Assembly (NCBI GenBank): GCA_008692225.1
Contig: VICG01000007.1
Coordinates: 2,204,501-2,268,500 of the forward strand
DNA length: 64,000 nt
Direction of reading: 5' to 3'
Source: Monilinia fructicola
Taxonomy: Eukaryota > Ascomycota > Leotiomycetes > Helotiales > Sclerotiniaceae
Below are positions 46,980 to 60,057 of this stretch, piece by piece (the first letter of the stretch is position 1; every line of letters begins with the position of its first letter). A program made the position numbers and the translations under genes. The notes under the pieces were generated by a model. The model had not been told where the DNA came from and searched no databases. It was given only the letters and a program-made list of their open reading frames with translations.

Positions 46980-48067
46980 TTACCACTTATAATCCGTCCC
47001 ACTTTCATGCTCCATCATGTCGAAAGCCGGCTTGGCCGAAAAGTACCCCGCCCTCTCCGTCCCTACGGCCTTATACGTATAAAGCGCATCCTGCTCATCA
47101 ATCTTCACCGTTTCTCCACCTCTTCCTCCCGCGGCCGCATCGGCAAGTAGTTGCGCGTGACAACATTTCTCTAGGCTCGTGAACCAGAAAACTGCACTCT
47201 CGACACTCTGTCCACAAGTGAGTAGACCGTGATTTTGGAGGAGCGCAGCTTTCTTTTGCCCGAGAGCAGAAGCAATGGCGTGGCCTTCTTCTGAAGCGAG
47301 AACGATGCCTCGGAATGAGGAGTAGAGGGCGACATCGTTGTGGAAGGCGCACGAGTCTTGGGTGATTGTTTCTAGAGGACGACCGAGGGAACAGAATGCA
47401 CGGCCGTAGATGGAGTGGGAGTGAGCCACTGCGTTTATTTCCGGGCGGGCGGTATGGACTGCGTGATGTATCATGTAGGCTTGGGTTTGTTAGTAACAAT
47501 ACTTGACGGGAAACAAGAAGGAAGAGGAAAATATACCGGCTGTATTGAGTAAGCGACATGGTCCACCGTCTACTACCTCCCCGTCTTTATTAACCAGGAT
47601 TAGGTCTGAAGCTCGAAGCAGTGGCCATGCGACACCAAATGGATTGACCCAGAAACTAGTTGGTTCAACAGGATCCTAATTCTCATCAGTATTTCATTTC
47701 ATTCCGTTCTCGACACCTATATCAATATGCCTGAGCATGAGCATGAGCATGAGCATTAACCCCTGAAGCCCTTGAACCCTCAACCCCCACTCACCCTCAA
47801 GGTAATATGCCCCGCAACCCCCTCATCAAACCCCAACTTGGCAAAAATTCTAAACGCCAACACCAATCTACCCTTTTGATATTCCCTCTCGGCATATTTA
47901 TCTTCGAGCGGTGTTCTGGTGGGTAATTTCAGACCTGGACCTTTTGCTTGTTCTTTAGTTAATCCGGGTTCGTGCGTCACGGTTGAAAGGGGGTGACGTG
48001 AGATTGAGGGCACTGTTGCGCTGGTATTTACGATTTCAATTTGAGATGTTGCTGAGGGGGGAGACAT
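46980..48067 (-). CDS. Class II aldolase/adducin domain protein
   Basis: Three reverse-strand exons (48067-47795, 47675-47537, 47479-46980) join in phase to 303 residues. The start is MSPPSATSQIEI. A divergent N-terminus leads to LAFRIFAKLGFDEGVAGHIT, typical of the fold, then PTSFWVNPFGVAW. The metal-binding motif is AHSHSIYGRAF, and ALLQNHGLLTCG supplies the third histidine. The C-terminal region has FTSLEKCCHAQLL. Related fungal genes include fission-yeast mug14. The family contains sugar-phosphate aldolases/epimerases and adducin-like non-enzymatic members; substrate cannot be told. The frame is clean and the junctions canonical. Confidence 0.9.
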
Positions 48068-48859
48068 TTTGGTGAGGATTAGATTGTGGTGGGATTGATA
48101 TCTTTGGGTTTTGAGTATGGAAGAGCGAAAGAGTAAACGGAGGGGGGAGTTTGGGATAAAAGAATGAAGTAAGAGACAAGAGCTGGGAAGGAAGTGGCAA
48201 TTATAGTTTAACCTTATCCAGACAAAGATTTGGTGACAACTGGACGCCCTATCTACTACAAGTCCACCAGCCTATGATCAGACGGAATGCCGGCTATGTT
48301 AAGATTCTTACATGCATCTTGGAGTAACCTTGCATACAGTTGAATGATGAGTGGTAATCTGTGACCACCAGCACCATTGAGGTAATTAGAGAACGGGAAA
48401 TATCTTACCGCAAGCCATTAATTAGCGAATCATAATAAAGGGTTTGAGCTCAATGATACGATCTTGCAGTTAATGAGAGGATTGAGAGATATCAGCTCAA
48501 TTAACTCGATTGTCTTTCGCCGGTATGAATTTGGATTTGTCAGTGGCTGAGATGTGATATATTTCGGTGGGTTGATTAGGTATATATCACATACTTGTTA
48601 TGGTAATGGATGTCTCCTGAAGTATATCGAAGCCCCTTCATATGCTTCAAGGGGGAGAGTTGCACCACAGCACGGAAACTTTCCCGCGATTACTAATCAA
48701 AATGCTCTCCAAGGTTCTGTGTCACGTGAACGTGCGTTTCCCTCAATTTGATATCTGAGCAGTTAACCGATACGATGAACGCGCAAATGCAAGCTATCTC
48801 CGAAAATACCTGAATCATGCCTAGTTCCCAGTTGGACCTGGTTCTATCGAAAAGCAGCT
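48068..48859. promoter_or_regulatory. Divergent region between class II aldolase and JmjC genes
   Basis: 790 bp between two divergent start codons, without a supported gene; contains both promoters. Confidence 0.5.
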
Positions 48860-50429
48860 ATGGACCATATAGAGGAAGGTTCCAACGAGCAAGACCTCAT
48901 CGATTTATGTCTCCAAGTTTTTTGTTCACCATCTCGAACCACCATCCCTTCAACCACTGAATCCAGTTTAGATTCATCAGATTGTACATCTCGAATCCTA
49001 TCACAATGCGGTTCCTCGGTCATAAATCTCCTCTCAAACCTGAGTAGATCCATCCGTGCCCATACGGGTAACCACAAATTAACCCTCCAAAGACTCGACG
49101 ATATGCTCGCTTTAGCCAAAGAGAAGTTCTACGCATACCCCTTCAAAGACGTACCAGAATGTTGGCGAGCATTATATCTCGAGGCGAGTTTATTGAAGTT
49201 CTCTACTCTCGCCTCGAGAAAACCATCAAGTACGAAGGACAAAGGAGATACTCCTTTAGAGTTAGACATCACGTGTGATAAAGCCATGGATCAAATGGTT
49301 GAGACGATGGACATGGCATTAATCATGGTTGGGGCTCCAGCATCCGAGCCTCTCAGACTCGCGATCGACTACGCTATGCATCTTCTACAAAAAATCCACG
49401 CAGAATCTTTGCACGAGAACCCCAGCACGTCAACACCACCACCTCCCAAACGCCGGAAGAGGTCTCCTGTACATTCATCATCAGCGGCCCCACCCATGTA
49501 CCAAGATCGATTCTCAACTTCCTTGATCCCTCCGCCCCCCTTTTAAACCCCATTCCCCGCGTAAGCTCCACCGACCTCGACCTCACCCCCGACGACGGAA
49601 CACCCGACCCCTTCTCAAAACACATGCACCAACCGCGCGACCCCACCCTCGGAGCCGAACCCCTCATAATAACCCACTCAATCACCACCTGGCCAGCACT
49701 CAACCAAAACCCCTGGTCCAGCCCCTCCTACCTCCTCGCCCAAACCATCGACGGCCGCCGCCTCATCCCCATCGAAGTCGGGCGAAGCTACGTCGACCCC
49801 GACTGGGGCCAAAAAATCACCACCTTCAAGACCTTCCTAACCGAGCACATGCACTCGGACCGCACCGCAGCCAGCGACGCCCGAACCACCGGCTACCTCG
49901 CCCAACACAACCTCTTCGCCCAAATCCCGGCCTTGCGATCCGACATCTCCATCCCCGACTACTGCCACGGCCACCCCCCGCCGCCGCACCCCAGCAGCCC
50001 TGCTCCGCTCCGCCAGAAATACGGCGACCCCCCCTCGACGAACCCTTGATCAACGCGTGGTTCGGACCCGCAGGCACCATAAGCCCCCTCCACAACGACC
50101 CCTACCACAACATCCTCGCGCAAGTCGTCGGGAAAAAGTACCTGCGTCTCTATGCGCCGCGCGAGACGGCCAAGCTGTATGCGCGCGGCATCGAGGACGG
50201 GGGCGTGGACATGAGCAATACGAGTGCGGTCGACATTGGAGTGTGGGCCGGGTGGGACGGGAGCGCGGAGCAGCAGCGCGCAGAGAGGGAGAGCTTTCCG
50301 GCGGTGGGCGAGGCGCCGTTTTGGGATTGTGTGTTGGGGGAGGGGGAGGTGTTGTATATTCCTGTCGGGTGGTGGCATTACGTTAGGGGGTTGAGTGCAA
50401 GTTTTAGTGTGAGTTTTTGGTGGAATTGA
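48860..50429 (+). CDS. JmjC-domain protein (KDM8/JMJD5-like oxygenase), two apparent single-base deletions
   Basis: ATG 48860 starts a helical N-terminal region ([12 protein letters not shown] ... [32 protein letters not shown]). A frame change near 49467 leads into [17 protein letters not shown], then [33 protein letters not shown] and [14 protein letters not shown]. The C-run at 50028-50034 has seven C where eight would restore [13 protein letters not shown]. The iron-binding HxD lies in [10 protein letters not shown] and the distal His in [18 protein letters not shown], ending FWWN. Order and spacing match KDM8/JMJD5, a 2-oxoglutarate/Fe(II) oxygenase with proposed demethylase, hydroxylase or peptidase activity. 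The C-terminal half is unusually GC-rich. Repaired length is about 523 residues. Confidence 0.85.
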
Positions 50430-50990
50430 GCATAGCCTACGAACTCGTGGCCTTTGCTCTAATATTCTCCATAATACGTACATATACATATATGCATTCT
50501 TTCTTTTCCTTCAACAGGGTAGTATAAATAAAAATCCAACTACCCACTGACCGTGACGCACAGGGCTAGCTGCACAACTCCATCCCATTGTGTGCGTATC
50601 AATGTCCGAAAATTTAAATTCGACATAAATATCATTTAGGAATATCATCTGTTCGTTTACATACTACACAGTATCATGTACTTCGTTAGATTTCTGGATC
50701 AACAACCTCCGACACTGCCTACTCTTGGGTTTCCACAATGATCACAGAAAAGTCAACTGTTCAGAATAATATTGCTTCTTTTGCTCCTCCTTATCTTATG
50801 TACATCCATACGGTCTAAAGTTCGATCTACTGCCACAAGTTGATCTGCTTCACTTCCAACCTTGAATAAGATTCCAGCCATTGAATGTCCATCCACAATA
50901 CAATCGCTTCATCGTCATACGTCGTCATCGCTCATTCAATTCCGCTTCTCAACAAGCGATTTTTCAAGTCCTTTCAAAATACTCCCATCT
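50430..50990. other. Convergent 3' intergenic region
   Basis: 560 bp between the JmjC stop and the tubulin cofactor D stop on the other strand. Nothing recognised. Confidence 0.5.
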
Positions 50991-53900
50991 TTAAAACCCC
51001 AAATCCACGCACTGTTTGTAAAGCTTCTCTGCAAACTCGCTTGGTTCATCTTCAGTACCAAGCACCAATTTTTTACTATTCATAAACTTGCAATCTCTCG
51101 CTTTCACACATGTAATCCCTAGATCCCATAGTTCATCCACGGCTGCCACCCTAATTTTTGGGTAATGATGCCATAGCAGCGTAAACAACCTGTCTATAGC
51201 ATTTGGATAAGATAGCGCGAGGCGTCCAAAACATTTAGCTGCCGCTAATAACTTTGGAATTTCTTTTGATTTGAACGCTTCTTTTACAATCAGGTTGTAA
51301 AGCTTTCTGTATTGACTGTTGACTCTGTTAGTAAGAAATTCAATATGATCAGAAGACTTGAACGATTCATACTCTGGGCCATAGGACGTATACATAAGTT
51401 CCATATCTACTAGGAGTGCGATGATTTCTAATGTAGGAATAATCACTCTGTCGTTTTGTTTTGATGAATTTCCAGATTTTTAACCAGAGCTGGGCCAATA
51501 CATTCTCGATTTTTCTCATCCTTTTCGCAAAAATCTATTAAAGCGGCTCGACTGACGCGGATTAGATCTTCACTTCCACCGTGTGCTGAAGTTACATAAC
51601 CTTCCAGCAGTTTTTTCTGTTAATGAAGGTTGCCATTGGAATTTGGAAATCGTTATAATTTGGCGATCCGTAGTTTGCAGATCCAATAAGAATCGAAAAT
51701 GTTCATAGGAAGAGACCGAACTTTGCTCAAAGGATAAAGTTTCAGGACTAGTTAGACATAAAGTTAGAAAATTTTAGGTATTTTCAGAAAAGTGATAAAC
51801 GAACCTTGACATTAAAATCGATAAAAATGGCTTTCTTAGCCTCAGCTCGTACCTTGTCCAACCTCTCCGAGCAAAGCCTTAAAAGCTTACCAAATACAAT
51901 TGAAAATACTTCCCTGTTAGCTTCGTTCCATTCTAAATCTGAGGAGAAGAGGATTGCTGCTCCTTTAATTGCTTCTAACCGAACCCGTGATCCAGTATCA
52001 CCCTGTACCTTATCTGTATGATAATCATCGAGACCATCGGAGATGATATCCCAGAATTGAATGATCTGGGATGCTGGTACTTTGATATCTTTTGCCAAGC
52101 ATGCAACCAATGCTATTCGTATCTCAAGGTTGTAAATCTCAACAGTCGTCTTCCATTTGAGATGAATTGCATCACATATTTCATCGCGGTATTCTGGATC
52201 TAAAGAATATGCAATCCAAGCGGCAGAGAAGACCAATCGATCTCTTTTTTATATCAACTTCAGTCTGCATCATTGAATTACGTATACGATCCAACCAGGA
52301 ATCAATCAGGGATCTTCTATGCATATTAGGTGACCAAAAGAATAACCTTCGAGCGCATGCCGACCACAGAGCCACTACCTCAGGGTCAATTCCAAGAGAC
52401 TTATCAAGGAAATCTCCAGCAAGTGTCCAGAAGCGACTTGCATCATCGCTCATGGGTACTGTATGATTAGACATCTCAACTAAAGCCTCTTCCGTTATCC
52501 CTGCTCTTCCCATTATTCCAGATTCTTTCAAGGCCTCGGTAATCATGTGCTCTGCGTAGGATTCTTCTTCAAACATGAGGACATTTCTTGTCTTTGCGTT
52601 AGACAACCATGTAAAGACATCACCGACTACAGGTGACCACCTGGCATCTTTAAGCGCGAGTATGGCACACATTCCATAGAGACGAAATGAATGAAATACT
52701 AAACAGCACAAAGCTTCCGCAATCAGCTCGGGGCGATGGAACTGTCCTTGTGTTATTTGCTCAAGGTATTTGTTTATTATTTTGAAGATATGACCAGGTT
52801 CCAATATGAAATTATCAGTAGGAGCTGGTTTTATGGAAGCATCCGTATGAAGCAAAGGATATTCAAGGATAGCTGCAGACAGAAATAGAAGTAGCCCATG
52901 GCGCTCATTGATTTGACGCTCCTGAAGTCTTTCAAGCTGTCGATCAAGACTCAGAATGGTATCGTAAGAATTTTGATATGTGTTGGAGTGGCCTTGGTCC
53001 TCTCGAGAGAAATTTATACGATGAAAGGCTTCAGCACAGTTTCTCCTTGTAGCAATATTAGGGTCGCCAGCTCCACGCCAGCCTCGCAGTGCTCGAAGAA
53101 GTGCCTCACCATAGTGGTGTGTGTACACTTCATGGTGCGTATTGTAAGACAACAGAGATGCCGACACTGCCACTTCCAATATTCCTCTTGATCGAAGAGC
53201 CACGGCGTGATAGTCAACAATTTGTACCAAATTCAGAGCTTCAATAATAGTTCCTGGATGGCGACCTATCAGTTCTTGAAGTGCTGCAGATGATCCTCGC
53301 CGTATATTGCCAGCGGGATCCAAACATGCAGAAACAACGAGATGTGTTGCTAGAACTTGTATGGTGGTGTTGGTGCCTGAGGGGTAAATGAATTCTTCGC
53401 ACTCAATTCTAATATCTTGTAATTCCGCGGTCGAATAACGCCGAGCAAGAGCCCATATTCCAAAGTTTGCGGCATCTCGCACATTGGTTCCAATGGAGCT
53501 TCCAGATATAGATTTTCGCTCATATGACAAAGCTTTAAGTACAAGGGCAATAACTTCACCAAGTAAGTCACGAGGTGCTGAATGGCGATATAATAGATGT
53601 GAGAGTGTTAAAATTTGACCATGCCAAGTGAACGCGTCTGTGTCTGTTTCTTTCAACATGTCGAGAATCACCGACACAAGTTGCGAAGCAAATTCTGGTT
53701 GTATTCTCAGTATGATCACACTCAATGCCTTACTTGCAGCTAGTCTAACAGGTGTTGATCGATTTGATAACATCTCAAGTATAAAGTCAACGGAGTCATT
53801 CAAAATATCGTCTATAGTTGGGAAAGATGGACGTAAGTTGAGCAAAGCAATGCTACGAAAGATTTTGATGGCTAACTTTCGAGAAACTGCCGAATTTTGA

Positions 53901-54905
53901 ATCTCTGCACATGATGGATGTGATGGATCCATAATACCTTGAATAGATCGAAATACAAGTTCTAGATAAGGGTCCATGTAAGCCGTGTCCATGGATGACC
54001 TAAGGATACCAGAGAGAAAAGACAAAACACCATTAATATAATGTATGTCTTGTTTCGTTTCAATTGACTGAAGAGCAGATATTGACCACATGACTAAAGA
54101 ACGCAAGAGCCCAAGTTCCTGCATGTCTTTACGAAGAACAACTCTTACTAGTAGCGTTTTTGCAGAATCTTTTTCTTTTCCAGATGAGGAAAGATATTTA
54201 AAAGCCAATGAGACTGATCGTAATGGCACATCAGGAACATTGACTGGTAAGTCGAGCCCCGGAAGGGACGAAACGATGCCACTGGGCGAAGTATGAGATG
54301 ACAAGGATTTAAGATCGAAAGGTGCTATGATCAAGTGCGAGAGCCAAAGCAAGGTGATATATCGTTCCTCCCAGCCCCATAATTCGTCCAGCTGTTCTTC
54401 GCATCTCTCATTACTCACTGATGTGCCTTTTTCAATCGCGGACAGTAACACATCAATATGTTTATTTTCTGGACTTAGGCATTGGACGATAACTTTCTCC
54501 CCTCTGACCTTACAAAACGTATATAGCAATTGGCAAATAGCTTTCCGTAAAGGGATAAGAAGACGGGTATGAGGAGTAGAAGACTTGGAAGGTGGTTTCG
54601 ATATAGAGGCAAGAAAGGCATTAGCAAGTGTTGGAACTAGTCGTTGAAGATGTGTATCAAGAAGTTGAGGAAGCTCTTGAAAGTTGTCTAGCTATGGGGA
54701 AAGTTAGCAGATAGCATAATACGAAAGAGAAGATTAATACCAGTGCAGTCAATCTTTCTGTTTCTATTGTACGGACTCTCCTTCGTAATCGACCGTTATT
54801 GGTAACATTATAAAGAAACGGGTGTAGGGATTTCTCGAAATCTTCCAAGAGTTCTCCCGACTCTCTTTGAAGTAAGATATCTTTATCATCTTCTGCAGCA
54901 TCCAT
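50991..54905 (-). CDS. TBCD: Tubulin-specific chaperone D (cofactor D; yeast Cin1, fission yeast Alp1), several apparent indels
   Basis: ATG 54905 (MDAAEDDKDILLQRES). Exon 1 (54741-54905) and a 49 bp intron lead to LDNFQELPQLL and a HEAT-like helical protein. Landmarks are WGWEERYITLLWLSHLI, APFDLKS, LAFKYLSSSGKEKDSAK, RLAASKALSVII and TWHGQILTLSHLL. The frame changes at a T6 run (plus strand 52245-52250), giving LVFSAAWIAYSLDPEYRDE. A short intron follows NVK at about 51803. A second T6 run (51612-51617) separates PSLTEK from EGYVTSAHGGSEDLIRVS, and T4 at 51454-51457 separates LEIHQN from VIIPTLEIIALLVD. The C-terminal cofactor D domain ends EKLYKQCVDLGF. Cofactor D holds beta-tubulin during alpha/beta dimer assembly. 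About 1,200 residues if repaired, a normal length. Confidence 0.87.
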
Positions 54906-55448
54906 TGTGAGGTTGTAGTCGAGAGGAAGTTTTGGATGTCCACGGGTTGTAGATGGATAATCCCATGGGATTGATGAAGATATAAAAGCTGGGGGTGATT
55001 GACATCACCTGGGTACTGTAAACAAAAAAGCTTAGTGGGGTCAAAGTTGAAAGTTGCGTCCGATGTAAAATCGTTACACGTGACGAAGACGACAAGAGCA
55101 TATTTATTATTTATTATTTATTATTTATTATTTATTATTTATTATTTATTATTTATTATTTATTATTTATTATTTATTATTTATTATTTATTATTTATTA
55201 TTTATTCTCTTTTACTCCTTCATTAGTAATGTCAATATGAGAAAGTCGTACTCCATGAAAGGCCACCGTCAGCAAATGGTTACAATATATATATATCCGA
55301 TGTCTTCTTCCTAATACTGTCGTACAGCTACCCCGCCTCTTTCGCTGATCATTGCAGGGAGAACTACTCGTATATAGATTTATGTACTCGTATATCAATC
55401 ACTTCATCTAGATTGAAGATTTACCTTTGACCTCATCACTCATCTATT
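54906..55448. promoter_or_regulatory. Divergent promoter region between TBCD and formamidase genes
   Basis: 543 bp between divergent starts. About one fifth of it is a heptamer minisatellite (55098-55206); a short ATAT run lies at about 55287-55296. Confidence 0.6.
55098..55206. repeat. TTTATTA heptamer tandem repeat in a divergent promoter
   Basis: About 15 nearly perfect copies of a 7 bp unit TTTATTA lie between the TBCD and formamidase start codons. Confidence 0.92.
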
Positions 55449-56405
55449 ATGGCGCACAAATTCCAGATCAATACTACTCATATTCACATGAAGTGGGACA
55501 GATCTCTTACACCCGTGTTGACCGTTGACTCCGGTTCCGAAATATCGTTTGATCTTCTTGATGGTGGCTCCAATCAAATCACAGACAAGTCAGACATCAC
55601 AGCCGTTGAGAATTTTGATATTGCAAAAGGCGATCCTGCATTTGGCCCTGTTTACGTCAATGAAGCGTCACCGGGCGATGTTTTGAAAGTCGAATTCATA
55701 TCACTCAAACCAGCTGATTATGGTTGGACAGCCTGTTTACCAGGTTCATTCGGGTTCGGCTTACTGGCTGATGAATATCCTGATGCTTCTCTTAAAATTT
55801 GGGATCTTTCAAAGGGGGAAGATTTTGCGGTATTTGAGGAAGGAATCCATGTTCCCATGAAACCATTTCTAGGTGTGGTCGGAGTGGCACCAGAGGAAGC
55901 GGGTGAATTTTCTACAATTCCTCCTTACAATACGGGTGGGAATATCGACTGCAAATATATCACTCAAGGATCTATTCTCTATCTTCCCGTCAAAGTTCCA
56001 GGTGCTTTGTTTAGCTGTGGAGATGGACATGCTGCCCAAGGAGATGGAGAAGTTTGTGGCACAGCTATCGAGACACCTATGAAAGCTACAATCCGTTTGA
56101 CAGTTGAGAAAGGTAAACCATGGATCCAAATGCCACATTTCCTGGTGCCTCCACAAGGTGTGACTGTGGACAAAGGAGAATATGCTGCCTTGGGTATTGA
56201 TAGTGATCTCAGAGAAGCAAGTAGAAAGGCATTGAGGGGGTTGATAGCTTGGCTGGTGGGGGAAAAGGGATTGGACAGACAGGAAGCATATATGCTTGCG
56301 AGTGTGGCAGCGAATTTGAAGATTGCGGAAATTGTTGATATGCCGAATTATGCGGTGGCTTGTAGTTTGCCGCTGGGTATCTTCGTGGGTGCTCCGTATG
56401 TTTGA
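55449..56405 (+). CDS. Acetamidase/formamidase (FmdA/AmdA) family protein
   Basis: Intronless, 318 residues, intact. It starts MAHKFQINTTHIHMKWD, with VLTVDSGSEISFDLLDG and the family block GPVYVNEASPGDVLKV. SFGFGLLADEY, FLGVVGVAP and IPPYNTGGNIDCKYIT follow; the last corresponds to the conserved GGNxD region with acidic/metal residues. FSCGDGHAAQGDGEVCGTA is the characteristic signature and GIFVGAPYV closes the protein. Members hydrolyse formamide or short amides to ammonia and acid. Aspergillus formamidase FmdS is longer (about 410 residues), so this is a shorter family branch of uncertain substrate. Probably cytosolic. Divergent from tubulin cofactor D. Confidence 0.92.
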   Translation: MAHKFQINTTHIHMKWDRSLTPVLTVDSGSEISFDLLDGGSNQITDKSDITAVENFDIAKGDPAFGPVYVNEASPGDVLKVEFISLKPADYGWTACLPGSFGFGLLADEYPDASLKIWDLSKGEDFAVFEEGIHVPMKPFLGVVGVAPEEAGEFSTIPPYNTGGNIDCKYITQGSILYLPVKVPGALFSCGDGHAAQGDGEVCGTAIETPMKATIRLTVEKGKPWIQMPHFLVPPQGVTVDKGEYAALGIDSDLREASRKALRGLIAWLVGEKGLDRQEAYMLASVAANLKIAEIVDMPNYAVACSLPLGIFVGAPYV

Positions 56406-59400
56406 AATTGGGAACGTTTCATGTCATGGCAGGAGGAGCTTATGAACTGCCACAGATAGTAAGATTACAATATTCCAATGATATTCCCCCATATAACCTT
56501 AAGGGTATCCAGTTAGTTTACCGCATTCTCAACGATTTTCCGAATTCACATCTCACGCATGGGGCAGACGTCACACTCAACCCATGTTAGGAAAATCGAC
56601 ACACGAGTCTGCTTGTCTAACAGACCAGCAATTATGTGATTAATTCACAAGCTTTCATTCTGATATTGAGCATTGAAACCGCTTAGATTCGGATTAATGT
56701 TCAAATATCAAATCACCTTTCACATGTTTCTCCAACATTATCATTAAAAGCCTAGGCTTGAAATCGTCTAAATGATACATCTAGGACTGCCACCACCAAT
56801 TAAAGGAGTTGGATAAACTGACGTGAAATCCAAGTTCAATGGAATCTCCAACCTCAATCTCATATCAACATTGTTATATGATTGGATAAAAGTGGAGATA
56901 TGCATTAGACGTGCACTTTATATGTACCGTCTGTACTACTCGAGGAGTTTCGTCCCTTGTACTTTTCCTTTGGGGAATCCTTTCTGTGACCCAATATCTC
57001 AATATCTACTAGGATATTGTCAGTTAGCTATACTAGACATATACAGTGTGAATAACTTCACGTCAACAGATTCAACTGTCCACACAATTCCAAATCTTTC
57101 GGATTCTCATAACGAAACTATTCCCACAATTGCCAAGTCCACCTCCGCACATGACAGAGCTCCTCGCGTGGCTCCCCTGTCTTTTTATGCTTCGTTCACC
57201 AACCATATACATACTCCGTACAGTAACAATACTTTTCAATCCCTGTTTAAACCTCATCCTCGGAACTGCATCTGCATGCAACCTGGAAGAGATTTTTTAT
57301 CTGTCACTGGATTTCCTTATCATCGATTCATTTGATGTCACACTTCCCGCATCTGACTTTCTGCGTGCAATTGAACCGAAAGAGGTACTGTAGGTAAGGG
57401 ATTTCCTTGCCAATATATGCGTGGAGAAGATAAAATGCGGAACAGTGTCGTATGATTTATACCTTATACTATATATCGTTAGAGTTGTGATGTCAACTTT
57501 ACATCGGGAAGACCAAAGCCAAACCCAAATCGAATGTCGATGTCGATGTCAATGTCAATGTCGATGTCTCATATTATACAAACCCATCATTACCATACGA
57601 CATCATGGTACGAAGACCTCAGGACCTCGGGATCTCGTACAACAACAAAGAGACTCAGCTCCAGGCATCACCATTATATCCATACACAACTTGAAGTTTT
57701 GTACAACATCTACTTCTCGGTTCAAGCCTTGAGTAGAGAGTGTACATCAGGTTAGGTCCAATAGTTGAACGACTATCAGAGACGTCAAATCTTACATTTC
57801 ATCTAAGCCATCCCGGATGCTGATTAGCTATGTAGATCATTGTTGTACTAATGTTAGATGACCTCAAGTACGAGTACGATTTATCGATTAGGTGCAAATA
57901 CATTCAATCGAATTGAACCCCTATGAACTTTGACAATAGGATTGTTTGATATGGTAAAAATCTACAAAATCTAGAAATCTTCAGATGTTAGCGATCGACA
58001 AGCCCTACTTACTGTTTTACGATATTCATGAAGAGGTCCAATAAACAATGCGCCCGTACCCTTTACGATAACACTCCAAATCTCAGGGATTCTATTAAAA
58101 GTTAATAGTTGATTATATTTCTGCTCAGTCACAAGTTATGAGATTGGGAATCTAACTGGCTCCCATGGCGCTTCCACGCTCAGACGAACATGAAATGATT
58201 TGATATACTTCTTCAAGGTTGACGTCAACGATATTCAAAGCGTTCTCTTTGCAGAATATCGATATCTACGATATCTAATCCACCCATTCATTCACCATTC
58301 CATTATCAAAGGTCATCATTACTTTACTGTGCCTCATTTCCACATCCCCTCGTACCAATATCAGTCGCAAAGCACCTATCGACGATCGACTATCGACTAT
58401 CGACCACCAACCAGCAACCAGCAACCAGCAACCAGCAACCACCAACCACCAACCACTTTCATTTTGGGCTCTCAACTGGAGGAGTTTTTCATATTGCAAC
58501 CATATCCAGTGGGGTCGGTGGCTGAAAGGTTCTTATCTTTTTACCCTGCAATTTCTATTTTGTACCCCCATCTTGTACTGTCATGATAATAAATGCCCGG
58601 GTTTTCTTACCGGTACATGTACACTTTATTAACCGAAGGAATCAACTCATGGGAAAAGCTCCTTTCATCCCAGTGATCCCACACATTCAAAAGGGTTCCA
58701 AAGCTGCGGGTTGAACATTTTTCTTACCGCGCCACTCAGAAATGACAAATAATAGTAATTGTCACTTCAATTGGAAGGATGATGATCATATTGGTTTCAA
58801 ACTGCAAAGCCAGCAAAGAGGCGAGTAGTTCTAGGTCGTCAACAAAACGAGATTGATGAGCTAGAAAGCTAGAAAGCTAGCTATTCATCTAATTTATCTA
58901 ATTCATCTAATTCCTCTAGTCCGTCTAGTTCATCTACTTCACCTACTTCATCTGGTTCCTCAAACAACGTCCACATCTGTATCAACGTCCAGACTAACAG
59001 ACTAATCCGTACTATCACTTACTACTTTAAACTTGTACCTTATTCCACAATTCCACATGGCCCCACGTTTATCAAAAGCAAGCAAGGTGCAAGCAAGACA
59101 AGACAAGACACAAGAACCATAATCATTCATGATCATGGTCATGATCATAACCTACTACTCAGAATCGCACCAAGGTCTCCACGAATAACGACTCATTCTA
59201 TTCCTGGAAGTACAATTTCTTGTGAAATACAATTCGAGATAAACTTCAACTTTATATATTGTCTTACTCAGGGAAACGTATTGCCATTACGGGAAAATCC
59301 CATATCTCCTCAATTCTATATTCAGAGTCAGCCCCGAGTCTATCAATCGAAAAACTGCCCAGCCCTGTGCGATATCCGTATGAGAATTCAAGGAACATCA

Positions 59401-60057
59401 TACCAACATATTCTTCACCGTCTCACTACATCTCACTCATATCAAGGCGCATCCATCCACTTTCCGCGAATTGTCTTTTTTGCTTTCAATTTTTGACGCT
59501 TCTTTCTCTTCACTCACCTCCTCACTCCTCTTTTTTTAGAAATAACCAGTTCGAAGTATTACGAAAGCTCCAAACAACCTTAAGTTTATTTATATCCAAA
59601 AACCACGCATCACATTGAACTATCAATCTTCAAGTCCTTGGGACATCCTCCTCCATTGTTCCACATTGTATCTCCCGAAAGCTTCTAGAACACTTAAAAA
59701 AGAAATAACCCAAGGGAGAAAAGAAAAGGACTCGCAGCCGTTACAGTAAATAAAACTCCAGCCCTATCATCCAAAACTCCGAACGCCCAAAAAATAATAG
59801 ATACTCGACTTCGAGTCCAAACCGTCTTGATTCCTGTCATGCGACGGTCCATGCGCAACATTGGTCGAGAACCTTCGCGACGGAATTTCAGGATTTCCCA
59901 TGGAAATATATACGATTGAAGGCACCCAACACCAGCACTTGCCATTGAAAGCGCGCATCCCCAACCTGCGACAATCCATCCATCCTCGCTCGTCCCCTCC
60001 ACGGAGGTAGACGGGCGTGGTGCTCGTTTGGTCTCGGATTGCCCCTCTCAACTCATC
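56406..60057. other. Long gene-poor interval
   Basis: About 3.65 kb with no supported gene. Open frames at 56823-57335, 57421-57755, 58200-58586 and 59259-59618 are of atypical composition and lack recognisable domains. Small repeats occur: GATGTCGATGTCAATGTC near 57538-57565, CAACCAG near 58410-58455, TCATCTAATT near 58884-58950. A TACTCCGTAC motif lies at 57212-57221. The last ~400 bp should include the promoter of the next gene. Confidence 0.5.

Noticed and set aside
56823..57335. 170-codon plus-strand frame
   Set aside because: Longest frame in the 56-60 kb interval, but it has no recognisable domain and atypical composition.
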